Source of the DNA: Clostridium merdae | Lineage (GTDB): Bacteria; Bacillota; Clostridia; Oscillospirales; Acutalibacteraceae | Direction of reading: 5' to 3' | NCBI RefSeq assembly: GCF_900176635.1 | Contig: NZ_FXLN01000004.1 | Location: forward strand, 1,508,231 to 1,572,230 | Length of the DNA stretch: 64,000 nt | Part shown: piece by piece, positions 57,249 to 64,000 of the stretch | Numbering within the stretch: position 1 is the first letter of the stretch | How the letters are laid out: each line of letters starts with the position of its first letter | The notes under the pieces: generated by a model | What the model saw: only the letters and a program-made list of their open reading frames with translations | What the model was told of the DNA's origin: nothing | Databases searched by the model: none | Made by a program: the position numbers and the translations under genes

Positions 57249-57292
57249 GCTTACGCCACGTGGTAAGTGTCTTACAGAAAAGAGCGAATCAA

Positions 57293-58039
57293 ATGAATTC
57301 TATTCTTGAAGTGAATCATCTCAGCTTTGCTTATGGCTCACAGCCCATCCTTTCAGACGTAAGCTTTTCTCTCAAGCGTGGCGATTTTACTGCCATTATT
57401 GGCGTGAACGGTGCTGGAAAAAGCACACTAATGAAGCTGCTTTTGGGTGAGCTGATGCCACAGCAGGGTGAAATTAAGCTATTTGGTCAGGAGCTCTCGC
57501 AGTTTCACAGCTGGCCAAAAATTGGGTATGTACCACAAAACGGCGCTGCTGCCAGTGAGAACTTCCCAGCTACGGCGGAAGAAATTGTGCGTGCCAACCT
57601 GTATTCGCAGACCGGGCTTTTACATTTTTTTGGTAAACGCCAAAAGGAACAAACCCGAAAAGCGCTAGAGTCCGTAAACATGCTGCCTTACGCCAAACGG
57701 ATGCTCAGTGAGCTTTCCGGCGGGCAGCAGCAGAGAGTGATGCTTGCCAGAGTTCTTGCGGCTAACCCACAGATGATGCTTCTCGATGAGCCCACCACCG
57801 GGGTAGACGCCCAGACCGTACAATCCTTATATGAACTGCTTGCGCGTTTAAACCGGGAAACTGGGCTCACGATTATTATGATTACACACGACATTGCTGG
57901 CGCAATGGATACGGTAAACCGGGTATTTTGCTTGGAAGAAGGCTCTTTGCTTGAGCTGAACCACGCACAATTGCATGATGAAGCAAAACACCGGCACAAG
58001 CACCCCATCCCACCCAAGCAAGTTGACCGAACCTACTAA
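57293..58039 (+). CDS. znuC: Zinc ABC transporter ATP-binding protein
   Basis: 248 residues. Walker A GVNGAGKST, Q-loop GYVPQNGAA, signature LSGGQQQRVMLARVL, Walker B MMLLDEPTTGVD, switch His in MITHDI. C-terminal tail is His-rich (HDEAKHRHKHPIP), often seen in metal ABC ATPases. Start at MNSILEVNHLSFAYG (57293); the ribosome site is weak (AAAAGAG). 44 bp after znuA. Confidence 0.92.
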   Translation: MNSILEVNHLSFAYGSQPILSDVSFSLKRGDFTAIIGVNGAGKSTLMKLLLGELMPQQGEIKLFGQELSQFHSWPKIGYVPQNGAAASENFPATAEEIVRANLYSQTGLLHFFGKRQKEQTRKALESVNMLPYAKRMLSELSGGQQQRVMLARVLAANPQMMLLDEPTTGVDAQTVQSLYELLARLNRETGLTIIMITHDIAGAMDTVNRVFCLEEGSLLELNHAQLHDEAKHRHKHPIPPKQVDRTY

Positions 58040-58079
58040 GGCAGCGACTGCCCGTATTTTAGTGCGATAATACGATTTT

Positions 58080-58113
58080 CCCGTGCAAGCCATTTTTATG
58101 TGGCATGCACGGG
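58080..58113 (+). other. Hairpin between znuC and znuB
   Basis: CCCGTGCA (58080-58087) pairs with TGCACGGG (58106-58113), with GCCA/TGGC inside. No T run follows directly, so it is probably an RNA-processing or stability element rather than a terminator. Confidence 0.55.
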
Positions 58114-58155
58114 GTTCCTGCATTTTTACGATTCTCCCATTGAAAGGAATGGTTT

Positions 58156-58977
58156 TTGGTGTCCATACTGGACTATGAATTTATGAGGCGGGCCTTTCTA
58201 GTCGGCATTCTTTTGGCGGCGACTGTGCCCTGCATTGGTATTGTGGTGGTGCTCAAACGCCTTTCGATGATGGGCGATGCACTCTCACACACCAGCCTTG
58301 CAGGTGTTGCTGCCGGTTTGGTACTGGGCATAAACCCCATATTGGGTGCCGTTGTTGCCTGTATTGCTGCCGCTTTGAGTATTGAGGCAATCCGCAAGAA
58401 AATCCCCAAGTATTCTGAGCTCTCCATCGCCATTATTTTATCTGCCGGTGTGGGGCTAGCAGGCGTACTTTCCAGCTTTGTAAAGAATGCCGCTAATTTT
58501 AATAGCTTTTTATTTGGAAGCATCGTTGCTATCAGTGATTTTGAGCTGGTGCTTGTTTGCTGTATTAGTGCGGCTGTTTTGATTTGCTTTCTGGTTTTGT
58601 ACCGTGAATTGTTTTTAATTACACTAGACGAACGCACCGCTAGGCTCGCCGGTGTTCCTGTAAAAGCAGTAAACTTTATTTTCACCATACTTACCGCCAT
58701 TACGGTATCCGTAGCGGCACGTACGGTTGGTGCGCTTATTATATCATCGCTGATGGTTATCCCCGTCACCTGCGCCATGCAGATTGCGAAAAGCTACCGC
58801 CAAACGGTGCTTTGGGCCGTTGTGTTTGCCTTACTGTTTACGGTTTCAGGGTTATTTGTATCGTACTACGCCCGTTTACGCCCCGGCGCAACAATTGTAT
58901 TAATCGGCGTTGTGGTATTGGTCATTATTTTGCTCGCAAAAAGCGTGTTTGGCGCCAATCGGCGAGCAAGTGTGTAG
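58156..58977 (+). CDS. znuB: Zinc ABC transporter permease
   Basis: 273-residue membrane protein of the ABC-3 family with about eight helices: AFLVGILLAATVPCIGIVVVLKRLSMMGDALSHTSLAGVAAG, where LSMMGDALSHTSLAGVA is the family hallmark, then ISSLMVIPVTCAMQIAKSY. Forms the channel for ZnuA-bound metal. Start is TTG (58156) or GTG (58159) behind AAAGGA. Ends 19 bp before the CobW-like gene. Confidence 0.92.
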   Translation: MVSILDYEFMRRAFLVGILLAATVPCIGIVVVLKRLSMMGDALSHTSLAGVAAGLVLGINPILGAVVACIAAALSIEAIRKKIPKYSELSIAIILSAGVGLAGVLSSFVKNAANFNSFLFGSIVAISDFELVLVCCISAAVLICFLVLYRELFLITLDERTARLAGVPVKAVNFIFTILTAITVSVAARTVGALIISSLMVIPVTCAMQIAKSYRQTVLWAVVFALLFTVSGLFVSYYARLRPGATIVLIGVVVLVIILLAKSVFGANRRASV

Positions 58978-58996
58978 GTTTGCGAAGGAGACTTCT

Positions 58997-59995
58997 ATGA
59001 AAACGGATATTTACCTTATCTCTGGCTTTTTGGGTGCAGGAAAAACCACGCTGATTGACCGCTTACTGCGGGAAGCATTCAAACCCGAAGAGACCGTAGT
59101 CATTGAAAATGATTTTGGCGAGGTGAGCCTGGATACCTCCCTCATCCGCTCCGGAGGGTTTGCTGTAAAGGAACTGAGTGCCGGCTGTATCTGTTGCAGC
59201 CTAACTGGCGATTTTCAGGCTGCGATTTGGGAGGTACTAAACGAATTTTCTCCAAAGCAGATTCTGATTGAGCCTTCCGGCGTTGGCAAGCTTTCCGATA
59301 TTGAAGCGGCGTGCCAAGCCCCCAAAATAGCTGAATTAGCACAGATACGGCGCAAAATCACCATTGCAGATGTTGTCCGCTGCCGCATGTACATAGATAA
59401 TTTTGGTGAGTTTTATGAGGATCAAATTCAGCATGCCGATGTCATTCTGCTCAGCCGAACGGAGCAGAACCCAGAGAAAGTAAGTGGGGCAAAAAAGCTG
59501 CTTGCTTCACTGGCTCCGAACGTGTTGGTTATGGATGAAGCTTGGAGCTCTTTGGGTATTCCCGCTCTTCTAGGGCAGGCGTCCGCACCCATCAGCCATG
59601 AGGAATGCCACGACGAGGGCTGCTGCTGTCATCAAGACCATCACCATCATAATCACAGCGAAGAATGCTGCCATCACGACCATCATCACCACCATGATGA
59701 CGAGTGCTGCCACAGCCATACCGCAGAGGAAGCCTTTGAAACGCTGAATATTCAACTCCCTCACACCATAACCACAGACGAATTGAAGCATGTCTTTCGC
59801 ACTCTGCAGTCGAAGCAATTCGGTCATATTCTGCGCGCCAAAGGCATTGTTGGTACTGAAACGGGTTCGGTTACCGTACAGTACTTGCCCGGTGAGCTGA
59901 ATTTGACGCCTTGCGATTTGCAGCCTAGTGCGCTGTGCATTATTGGTAAAGATTTGAATAAGCAAGCGCTAAAACAGGTTTTTAAAAAGAGGTGA
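58997..59995 (+). CDS. CobW/COG0523-family GTPase with His-rich metal-binding insert
   Basis: 332 residues. Walker A ISGFLGAGKTTLIDRL, ENDFGEVSLDTSLI switch region, the COG0523 cysteine motif SAGCICCSLTGDF (CxCC), and EPSGVGKLSDI. From about residue 195 an insert packed with His, Cys and Asp/Glu (ECHDEGCCCHQDHHHHNH and HHDHHHHHDDECCHSHT); then the CobW C-terminal domain (FRTLQSKQFGHILRAKGIV). Such GTPases deliver zinc to proteins under zinc limitation (ZagA, ZNG1). Ribosome site AAGGAG six bases before ATG. Between znuB and the fused permease, five bases before the latter. Confidence 0.93.
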   Translation: MKTDIYLISGFLGAGKTTLIDRLLREAFKPEETVVIENDFGEVSLDTSLIRSGGFAVKELSAGCICCSLTGDFQAAIWEVLNEFSPKQILIEPSGVGKLSDIEAACQAPKIAELAQIRRKITIADVVRCRMYIDNFGEFYEDQIQHADVILLSRTEQNPEKVSGAKKLLASLAPNVLVMDEAWSSLGIPALLGQASAPISHEECHDEGCCCHQDHHHHNHSEECCHHDHHHHHDDECCHSHTAEEAFETLNIQLPHTITTDELKHVFRTLQSKQFGHILRAKGIVGTETGSVTVQYLPGELNLTPCDLQPSALCIIGKDLNKQALKQVFKKR

Positions 59996-59999
59996 ACAC

Positions 60000-61559
60000 T
60001 TGTCTATTCCTGTATATGTGGTAACGGGGTTCCTCGAATCCGGTAAAACCACCTTACTCAATCATTTATTGGAGAAGAGAACCAAAAAGCACCGACTAAT
60101 CGTGCAGTTTGAATCGGGTCTGGAAGAAATCTCAGAGAAAACAGGCTGCGATATTATGGTGGTACCAAAGCGTGTACTTGAGCAGTCACCGGAAAAAGCG
60201 GCTACTAGCATCGGTAACTATGTAACAGATTCCCCGCCAGATGAAATATGGGTGGAATGGAACGGGGTAACGCCCCTTGAAGAGCTGTACTCCTTATTTT
60301 CGCGTCCGCAGCTTTCTGGCTGCCAAATCAAACGCATGATACATATGGCAGATGCGCAAACGCTATCACAGTTATTGGGTCGAACCGGCTCTGCTCTTCC
60401 TGAGCAAATTGCCGCCTGCGATTTTGCAGTCATTCGAAATGCGTTTACCGATGCTGAATTTCGCAGTGCCCGAAAGCTCCTGCGAGAAATCAACCCCGGG
60501 GTACGGGTTCTGGATGATGACGCAACCCCAGAAATCTTCCAGCGGGCAACACGACGAAAGAGCAACCCTGCCGCCGGGTTTGCCCTCTTCATCCTCTCTT
60601 TTGCCGCACTGTATTTGGGTGCCGAGGCAGTCTTCCACTTATCACAAACTCGCATCAATACGGTGATTAACATATTCCTTGGCATAATGCTGCAAGGCAT
60701 CCCCTTTCTTATCATCGGAGTTTTCATCTCTTCGGCAATCCAGGTTTTTATCCCGCAACGAACCATCGAGCGTTTATTCCCTAAAAATCTGGCGGGTGGG
60801 ATGCTGGTCGCCATTTTAGCAGGCTTTTGCCTGCCGGTATGCGACTGCGCTTCCATTCCCATCTTTCGCAGTCTGGTAAAAAAGGGGGTACCTCTACCGG
60901 CGGCGGTTACCTTTATGACTGCCACCCCGGTCATTAACCCTGTGGTCATGCTCTCCACCTACGCCGCATTTAACGGGAATCTTTCGGTTATGCTCGGGCG
61001 CGTCGGCATGGGAATTCTCTCTGCTATACTGATTGGTGGCTGGTTTGCACTGCGGCCCAGCAAGGCGACCTCCGTTTCCTCAGGTTACGACCGCATTATG
61101 TGCTCCTGCGGGTGCTATGGCGGCGCAGAGGATGCAACAACCGTGGCACAGCGTGTTTCACTTTTACTTCGCCACTCTCAAGCTGAGTTCTTTGGTGTAG
61201 CGAAATACCTGACGGTGGGTGCGTTCCTCGCCGCTCTCTTCCAAGTAATGGTGTCGAACTCCCTCTTGCTGCAAACCCCTACGGATTTTGCACTATCCTT
61301 GCTCTTTATGATGGCCATGGCGTTTTTGCTATCTCTTTGCTCCTCCTCCGATGCAGTGGTTGCAAAGAGCTTTGCTGCCCGCTTCCCCATGGAGCCAGTA
61401 ATGGGCTTTCTCGTATTTGGCCCTATGATGGACATCAAGAATGTATTAATGCTTTCCGGTGGCTTCTCCCGCCGATTTGTTGCGAAGCTTCTATTTGTAT
61501 GCTTTGCCGTCTGCTTTGTGGTTGTTTACGCTACCGCACGCTTTTTTGTAGGAGGCTAA
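60000..61559 (+). CDS. Fusion: degenerate CobW-like GTPase domain + YcgR/UPF0718 permease
   Basis: 519 residues. Residues 1-190 look like a CobW domain: IPVYVVTGFLESGKTTLLNHLL retains the P-loop, but the CxCC motif is missing, EPxG is replaced by WVEWNGV, and the NKxD site is not evident (FAVIRNAF). Residues about 195-519 are a UPF0718/DUF318 permease with eight or nine helices: IFLGIMLQGIPFLIIGVFISS, GGMLVAILAGFCLPVCDCASIPIFRSLVKKGVPL (Cys-rich motif), TATPVINPVVMLSTYAA, a central cytoplasmic Cys loop (CSCGCYGG) and LSLCSSSDAVVAKSF. Bacillus ycgR, a separate permease, is Zur-controlled. Start TTG (60000-60002) after AGAGGTG; four bases after the CobW gene. Confidence 0.85.
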   Translation: MSIPVYVVTGFLESGKTTLLNHLLEKRTKKHRLIVQFESGLEEISEKTGCDIMVVPKRVLEQSPEKAATSIGNYVTDSPPDEIWVEWNGVTPLEELYSLFSRPQLSGCQIKRMIHMADAQTLSQLLGRTGSALPEQIAACDFAVIRNAFTDAEFRSARKLLREINPGVRVLDDDATPEIFQRATRRKSNPAAGFALFILSFAALYLGAEAVFHLSQTRINTVINIFLGIMLQGIPFLIIGVFISSAIQVFIPQRTIERLFPKNLAGGMLVAILAGFCLPVCDCASIPIFRSLVKKGVPLPAAVTFMTATPVINPVVMLSTYAAFNGNLSVMLGRVGMGILSAILIGGWFALRPSKATSVSSGYDRIMCSCGCYGGAEDATTVAQRVSLLLRHSQAEFFGVAKYLTVGAFLAALFQVMVSNSLLLQTPTDFALSLLFMMAMAFLLSLCSSSDAVVAKSFAARFPMEPVMGFLVFGPMMDIKNVLMLSGGFSRRFVAKLLFVCFAVCFVVVYATARFFVGG

Positions 61560-61565
61560 TCTGCT

Positions 61566-62333
61566 ATGGATAAAAGAACACACAGCTCGCAAACCCTCCT
61601 CGAGGCTGCCTGCTGTTTATCGTTTGCCGCCATGATTTTGTACTTGGCGCTTACCGGAGCGTATTTGCAGTACGTTACTCCAAAAACACTCCCATACCTA
61701 TATTTTACCGTTGCCGTTATGCTACTTTGGGGCGTTTTTGGTATGCTAGGGCGTACCCGCTCCATACAAAAACCGCGCACTGCGCACTGCCTTACCCTAG
61801 CTCTTCCTCTTTTATTGCTTTTGCTTCCCCACAGTGCAGTAACCTCGTCCTCTCTTTCTTCCGGCTATGTGGGTGCAGCAAACTCCCCCAATACAGTACA
61901 ACAGCAAGCTGCTTCCAATACCAAACAGCCGGAGCAGGCTTACGGCACACTTACCGGACTGGATGAAGCCAATCAAACCATTACCGTAAGTGACAGTGAG
62001 TTTTACTTGTGGATAACCGCCTTTTACGAGAATCCGCAAAGGTACGATGGCTACCATGTTCGTATGACAGGCTTTGTCTTTCGCGATTCCTCACAGATGA
62101 AGAGCAATGAATTTGTACCTGCAAGGCTAATGATGAGCTGCTGTGTTGCGGATCTTACGCCACTTGGCCTTCTTTGCCAGTATGATAAGGTAAATGAGTT
62201 AAAAGAGAACGAATGGATCACCGTAGAGGGCACGCTTCATTACGGGGAATATCAAGGTACCCCAGAACCGCAAATTACCATCACCTCCACAACCCCTGCA
62301 AAAGAGGTTGCCGGGTACTTATATCCCATTTAA
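61566..62333 (+). CDS. TIGR03943-family (YcgQ/DUF1980) permease partner
   Basis: 255 residues. Three N-terminal hydrophobic segments (LLEAACCLSFAAMILYLALTG; TLPYLYFTVAVMLLWGVF; LTLALPLLLLLLPHSAVT), then an extracytoplasmic domain: LTGLDEANQTITVSDSEFYLWITAFYENPQRYDGYHVRMTGFVFRDS, and LMMSCCVADLTPLGLLCQYDKV, where the CC-x-AD-x-x-P motif is the family signature. Usually next to the UPF0718 permease, here separated by six bases. Last gene of the zinc operon; terminator at 62361-62398. Confidence 0.9.
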   Translation: MDKRTHSSQTLLEAACCLSFAAMILYLALTGAYLQYVTPKTLPYLYFTVAVMLLWGVFGMLGRTRSIQKPRTAHCLTLALPLLLLLLPHSAVTSSSLSSGYVGAANSPNTVQQQAASNTKQPEQAYGTLTGLDEANQTITVSDSEFYLWITAFYENPQRYDGYHVRMTGFVFRDSSQMKSNEFVPARLMMSCCVADLTPLGLLCQYDKVNELKENEWITVEGTLHYGEYQGTPEPQITITSTTPAKEVAGYLYPI

Positions 62334-62360
62334 CCCCCTAAAATCTATATTATAAATAAA

Positions 62361-62398
62361 GAAACTGCCGAAAAATGATTTTGCGGCAGTTCCTTTTC
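62361..62398 (+). terminator. Zinc operon terminator
   Basis: GAAACTGCCG and (G)CGGCAGTTCC arms, loop of about 11 nt, then TTTTC. Confidence 0.82.
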
Positions 62399-62507
62399 TA
62401 TTCTTGTAGGAATTTGTACCTTGTTGGTTATTTCTTCTAGAAATCTTAAACTGGGCAATTCATGTACAACCATATTTTATCTTTATAATAGAACAATGCA
62501 GGAGCAC

Positions 62508-62546
62508 AAAAAAAGCCTGACGCAAAGAATGCGTCAGGCTCAAATT
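62508..62546 (-). terminator. ktrB terminator
   Basis: Minus strand AGCCTGACGCA and TGCGTCAGGCT arms around TTCTT, followed by seven T residues. Confidence 0.9.
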
Positions 62547-62560
62547 TTATACAGCTGTAT

Positions 62561-63946
62561 TTACCCTACTATGATTCGCGCCTCCGGCATTACGCAGCCA
62601 GGCTTCCCTGAGTGGCGAATGGAGACCGATAGGCCAAGTGACACTAGCCCCACACGGCCAATAAACATTGCAAAAGAAAGCGCAATTAACGATGGATCAT
62701 CTAAAAGTGGTGTGAGGTTCGGACTCATACCGATGGTACTGAATGCCGCTACTGCCTCTTGCAAAGCCGCTATTGCGCCCACGTTAAGCTCCGTATTGCT
62801 CAAAAGCACAATTCCCGTAGTGACAAATACGGTTAGAATTCCTCCGGTAAAAATGGTAAGCGCACGATAGACTACATTGTGGCTAATCATATGGTGACGA
62901 ATTACCGTATCTTCCCGCCCACGCATCACACTCACTACCGTTGCCACCAATACCACCAGCGTAGTGGTTTTAATACCGCCACCGGTAGAGCAAGGTGCCG
63001 CGCCAATAAAGCTGAGTACCAGAGAAATGAGGGTAGTAAGGTCTTTTTGCTGTGTTACATCTACCGCGGTAAAACCGGCGGTACGCATGGTGTTTGATTG
63101 AAACCACGCGGTAACGATTTTGTCTCCCCAGTTCATACCGCTCAGGGTATTGTCATACTCCAAAGACAAAAATGCCAGCATACCAAAGGTAAGTAAAACA
63201 AGCTCACTAACCAGCACCAATACGGTATGAAAGCTAAGCGGAGAGGGCTTTTGCCCCTTTATACGGCGGTAAATCTTTGTGTAATATACATCGCTGATTA
63301 CCACAAAGCCAACGCCGCCAATGAGCATTAGAATATAGGCCGGAATCATTATCAAGGGATCACCCGCATAGGGGGCCAGGCTGGCATAGGGGTGTAGAAA
63401 GCCCATTATATCGAACCCTGCGTTGCAGTAGGCCGAAACGGAGTGAAATATCGCCAGCCAAAGGCCATAAGGCCCAAATTGGGGAACAAAGCGAAGCGCC
63501 ATGATAAGTGCGCCGGCTCCTTCCGCCACAAAGGTTACTGTTAAAATCATGCGGAGAAGCTGAGAAACGTTCAGGTTATCTCCCTGCAAATTTTCGCGTG
63601 CCAATGAAAGCTCACGCAAACCCACCTTTTGCCGAAAAAGAAGAGCAAAACCAGTGGTAAAAGTAATAATGCCAAGGCCGCCAAGCTGAATTAAAAGCAA
63701 GATCACCACTTGACCAAATGTACTCCAATGCAGCCAAGTGTCAAACTTAGTAAGACCCGTAACACATACCGCAGAAACCGACGTGAACAGGGCATCCGGC
63801 AGGCTTGTCCCTTGCCCGCTGCGTGAGCAAACCGGCAGCATTAGAATAAGACCACCAATCAATATTAGAATCAAAAAGCTGATGACCACTAGCCTTACCG
63901 GCGGAGTGGTTCTCATTTTTTTGCTCAAAGTCGTGCCCAATCCCAT
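62561..63946 (-). CDS. ktrB: TrkH/KtrB-family potassium uptake protein
   Basis: 461 residues, membrane subunit of a potassium (or sodium-coupled potassium) uptake system. Four pore-loop filters are visible: SVSAVCVTGLTKFD, SVSAYCNAGFDIMG, NTMRTAGFTAVD and FSTIGMSPNLT, each with the glycine that lines the filter; the third pore region carries GAAPCSTGGGIKTTTL, the flexible loop of KtrB. Cytoplasmic N-terminus MGLGTTLSKKMRTTPPVRL. ATG after GGGAG. The regulatory RCK partner KtrA/TrkA is not within the window; it may lie beyond the right edge. Confidence 0.93.
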   Translation of the reverse strand: MGLGTTLSKKMRTTPPVRLVVISFLILILIGGLILMLPVCSRSGQGTSLPDALFTSVSAVCVTGLTKFDTWLHWSTFGQVVILLLIQLGGLGIITFTTGFALLFRQKVGLRELSLARENLQGDNLNVSQLLRMILTVTFVAEGAGALIMALRFVPQFGPYGLWLAIFHSVSAYCNAGFDIMGFLHPYASLAPYAGDPLIMIPAYILMLIGGVGFVVISDVYYTKIYRRIKGQKPSPLSFHTVLVLVSELVLLTFGMLAFLSLEYDNTLSGMNWGDKIVTAWFQSNTMRTAGFTAVDVTQQKDLTTLISLVLSFIGAAPCSTGGGIKTTTLVVLVATVVSVMRGREDTVIRHHMISHNVVYRALTIFTGGILTVFVTTGIVLLSNTELNVGAIAALQEAVAAFSTIGMSPNLTPLLDDPSLIALSFAMFIGRVGLVSLGLSVSIRHSGKPGCVMPEARIIVG

Positions 63947-64000
63947 GTGTCTTCTCCCTTAAAAATTCAATCAGTATCCCGACTGTTGGAATAACTTTTG

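Overview
The window looks like chromosome of a spore-forming, low-to-moderate GC Firmicute of the class Clostridia, most likely an Oscillospiraceae/Ruminococcaceae-type organism. The support is spoVS, a PdaA-type muramic-acid deacetylase, rny-ymdB-spoVS gene order, a T-box in front of thrS, an L10 leader in front of rplJ, strong AGGAGG-type ribosome binding sites, and unusually frequent TTG start codons. No prophage, insertion sequence, CRISPR array or rRNA operon was seen. One gene (1026-1874) is much more AT-rich than the rest and sits just behind tRNA-Trp.

Layout. 1-1982: end of a yqeG-like gene, rpsU, tRNA-Trp, an AT-rich orphan gene. 2000-6639: complete branched-chain amino acid ABC transporter (livJHMGF). 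7017-11462: trmB, a PdaA-like deacetylase divergent from an ECF sigma/RsiV-like anti-sigma pair, a small XRE regulator and an HPr-like protein without the usual active-site histidine. 11589-20863: a complete autoinducer-2 (AI-2) uptake and processing locus, lsrACDBF divergent from lsrR-lsrK plus a cupin gene in the place where LsrG would be expected. 21004-30419: metallophosphoesterase, D,D-carboxypeptidase, recG, fakA, spoVS, ymdB, rny. 30610-35610: T-box/thrS, tRNA-Gly, then nitroreductase, ABM-domain protein and an AraC/GyrI regulator. 35713-41112: rpmG-secE-nusG-rplK-rplA and rplJ-rplL, with rplL ending in a terminator instead of running into rpoB, plus two unrecognised genes. 41433-46456: small membrane protein, ddl, DUF1934, argS and a catalytically degraded methionine-synthase-like protein. 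46721-50714: CAP-domain secreted protein, HAD phosphatase, GNAT, DUF3783, SDR.

50768-51565 contains the least explained element: five tandem 122-bp units between a promoter-like sequence and an intrinsic terminator, all on the minus strand and independent of the neighbouring genes. Base changes between copies mostly keep one hairpin paired through G-U, which suggests a structured RNA; each unit also carries a short open frame.

51701-54388 is a calcium-type P-type ATPase preceded by a long leader that contains an intrinsic terminator. 55184-62333 holds a Gfo/Idh/MocA oxidoreductase and then a probable zinc-starvation operon: znuA-znuC-znuB, a His-rich CobW/COG0523 GTPase, a fusion of a second, degenerate CobW-like domain with a YcgR-type permease, and a YcgQ-type partner. 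A promoter and a 9-1-9 Fur/Zur-type palindrome precede it. The window ends with a TrkH/KtrB potassium transporter.

All functional names rest on reading of translated sequence and motif recognition; no database search or folding program was run.
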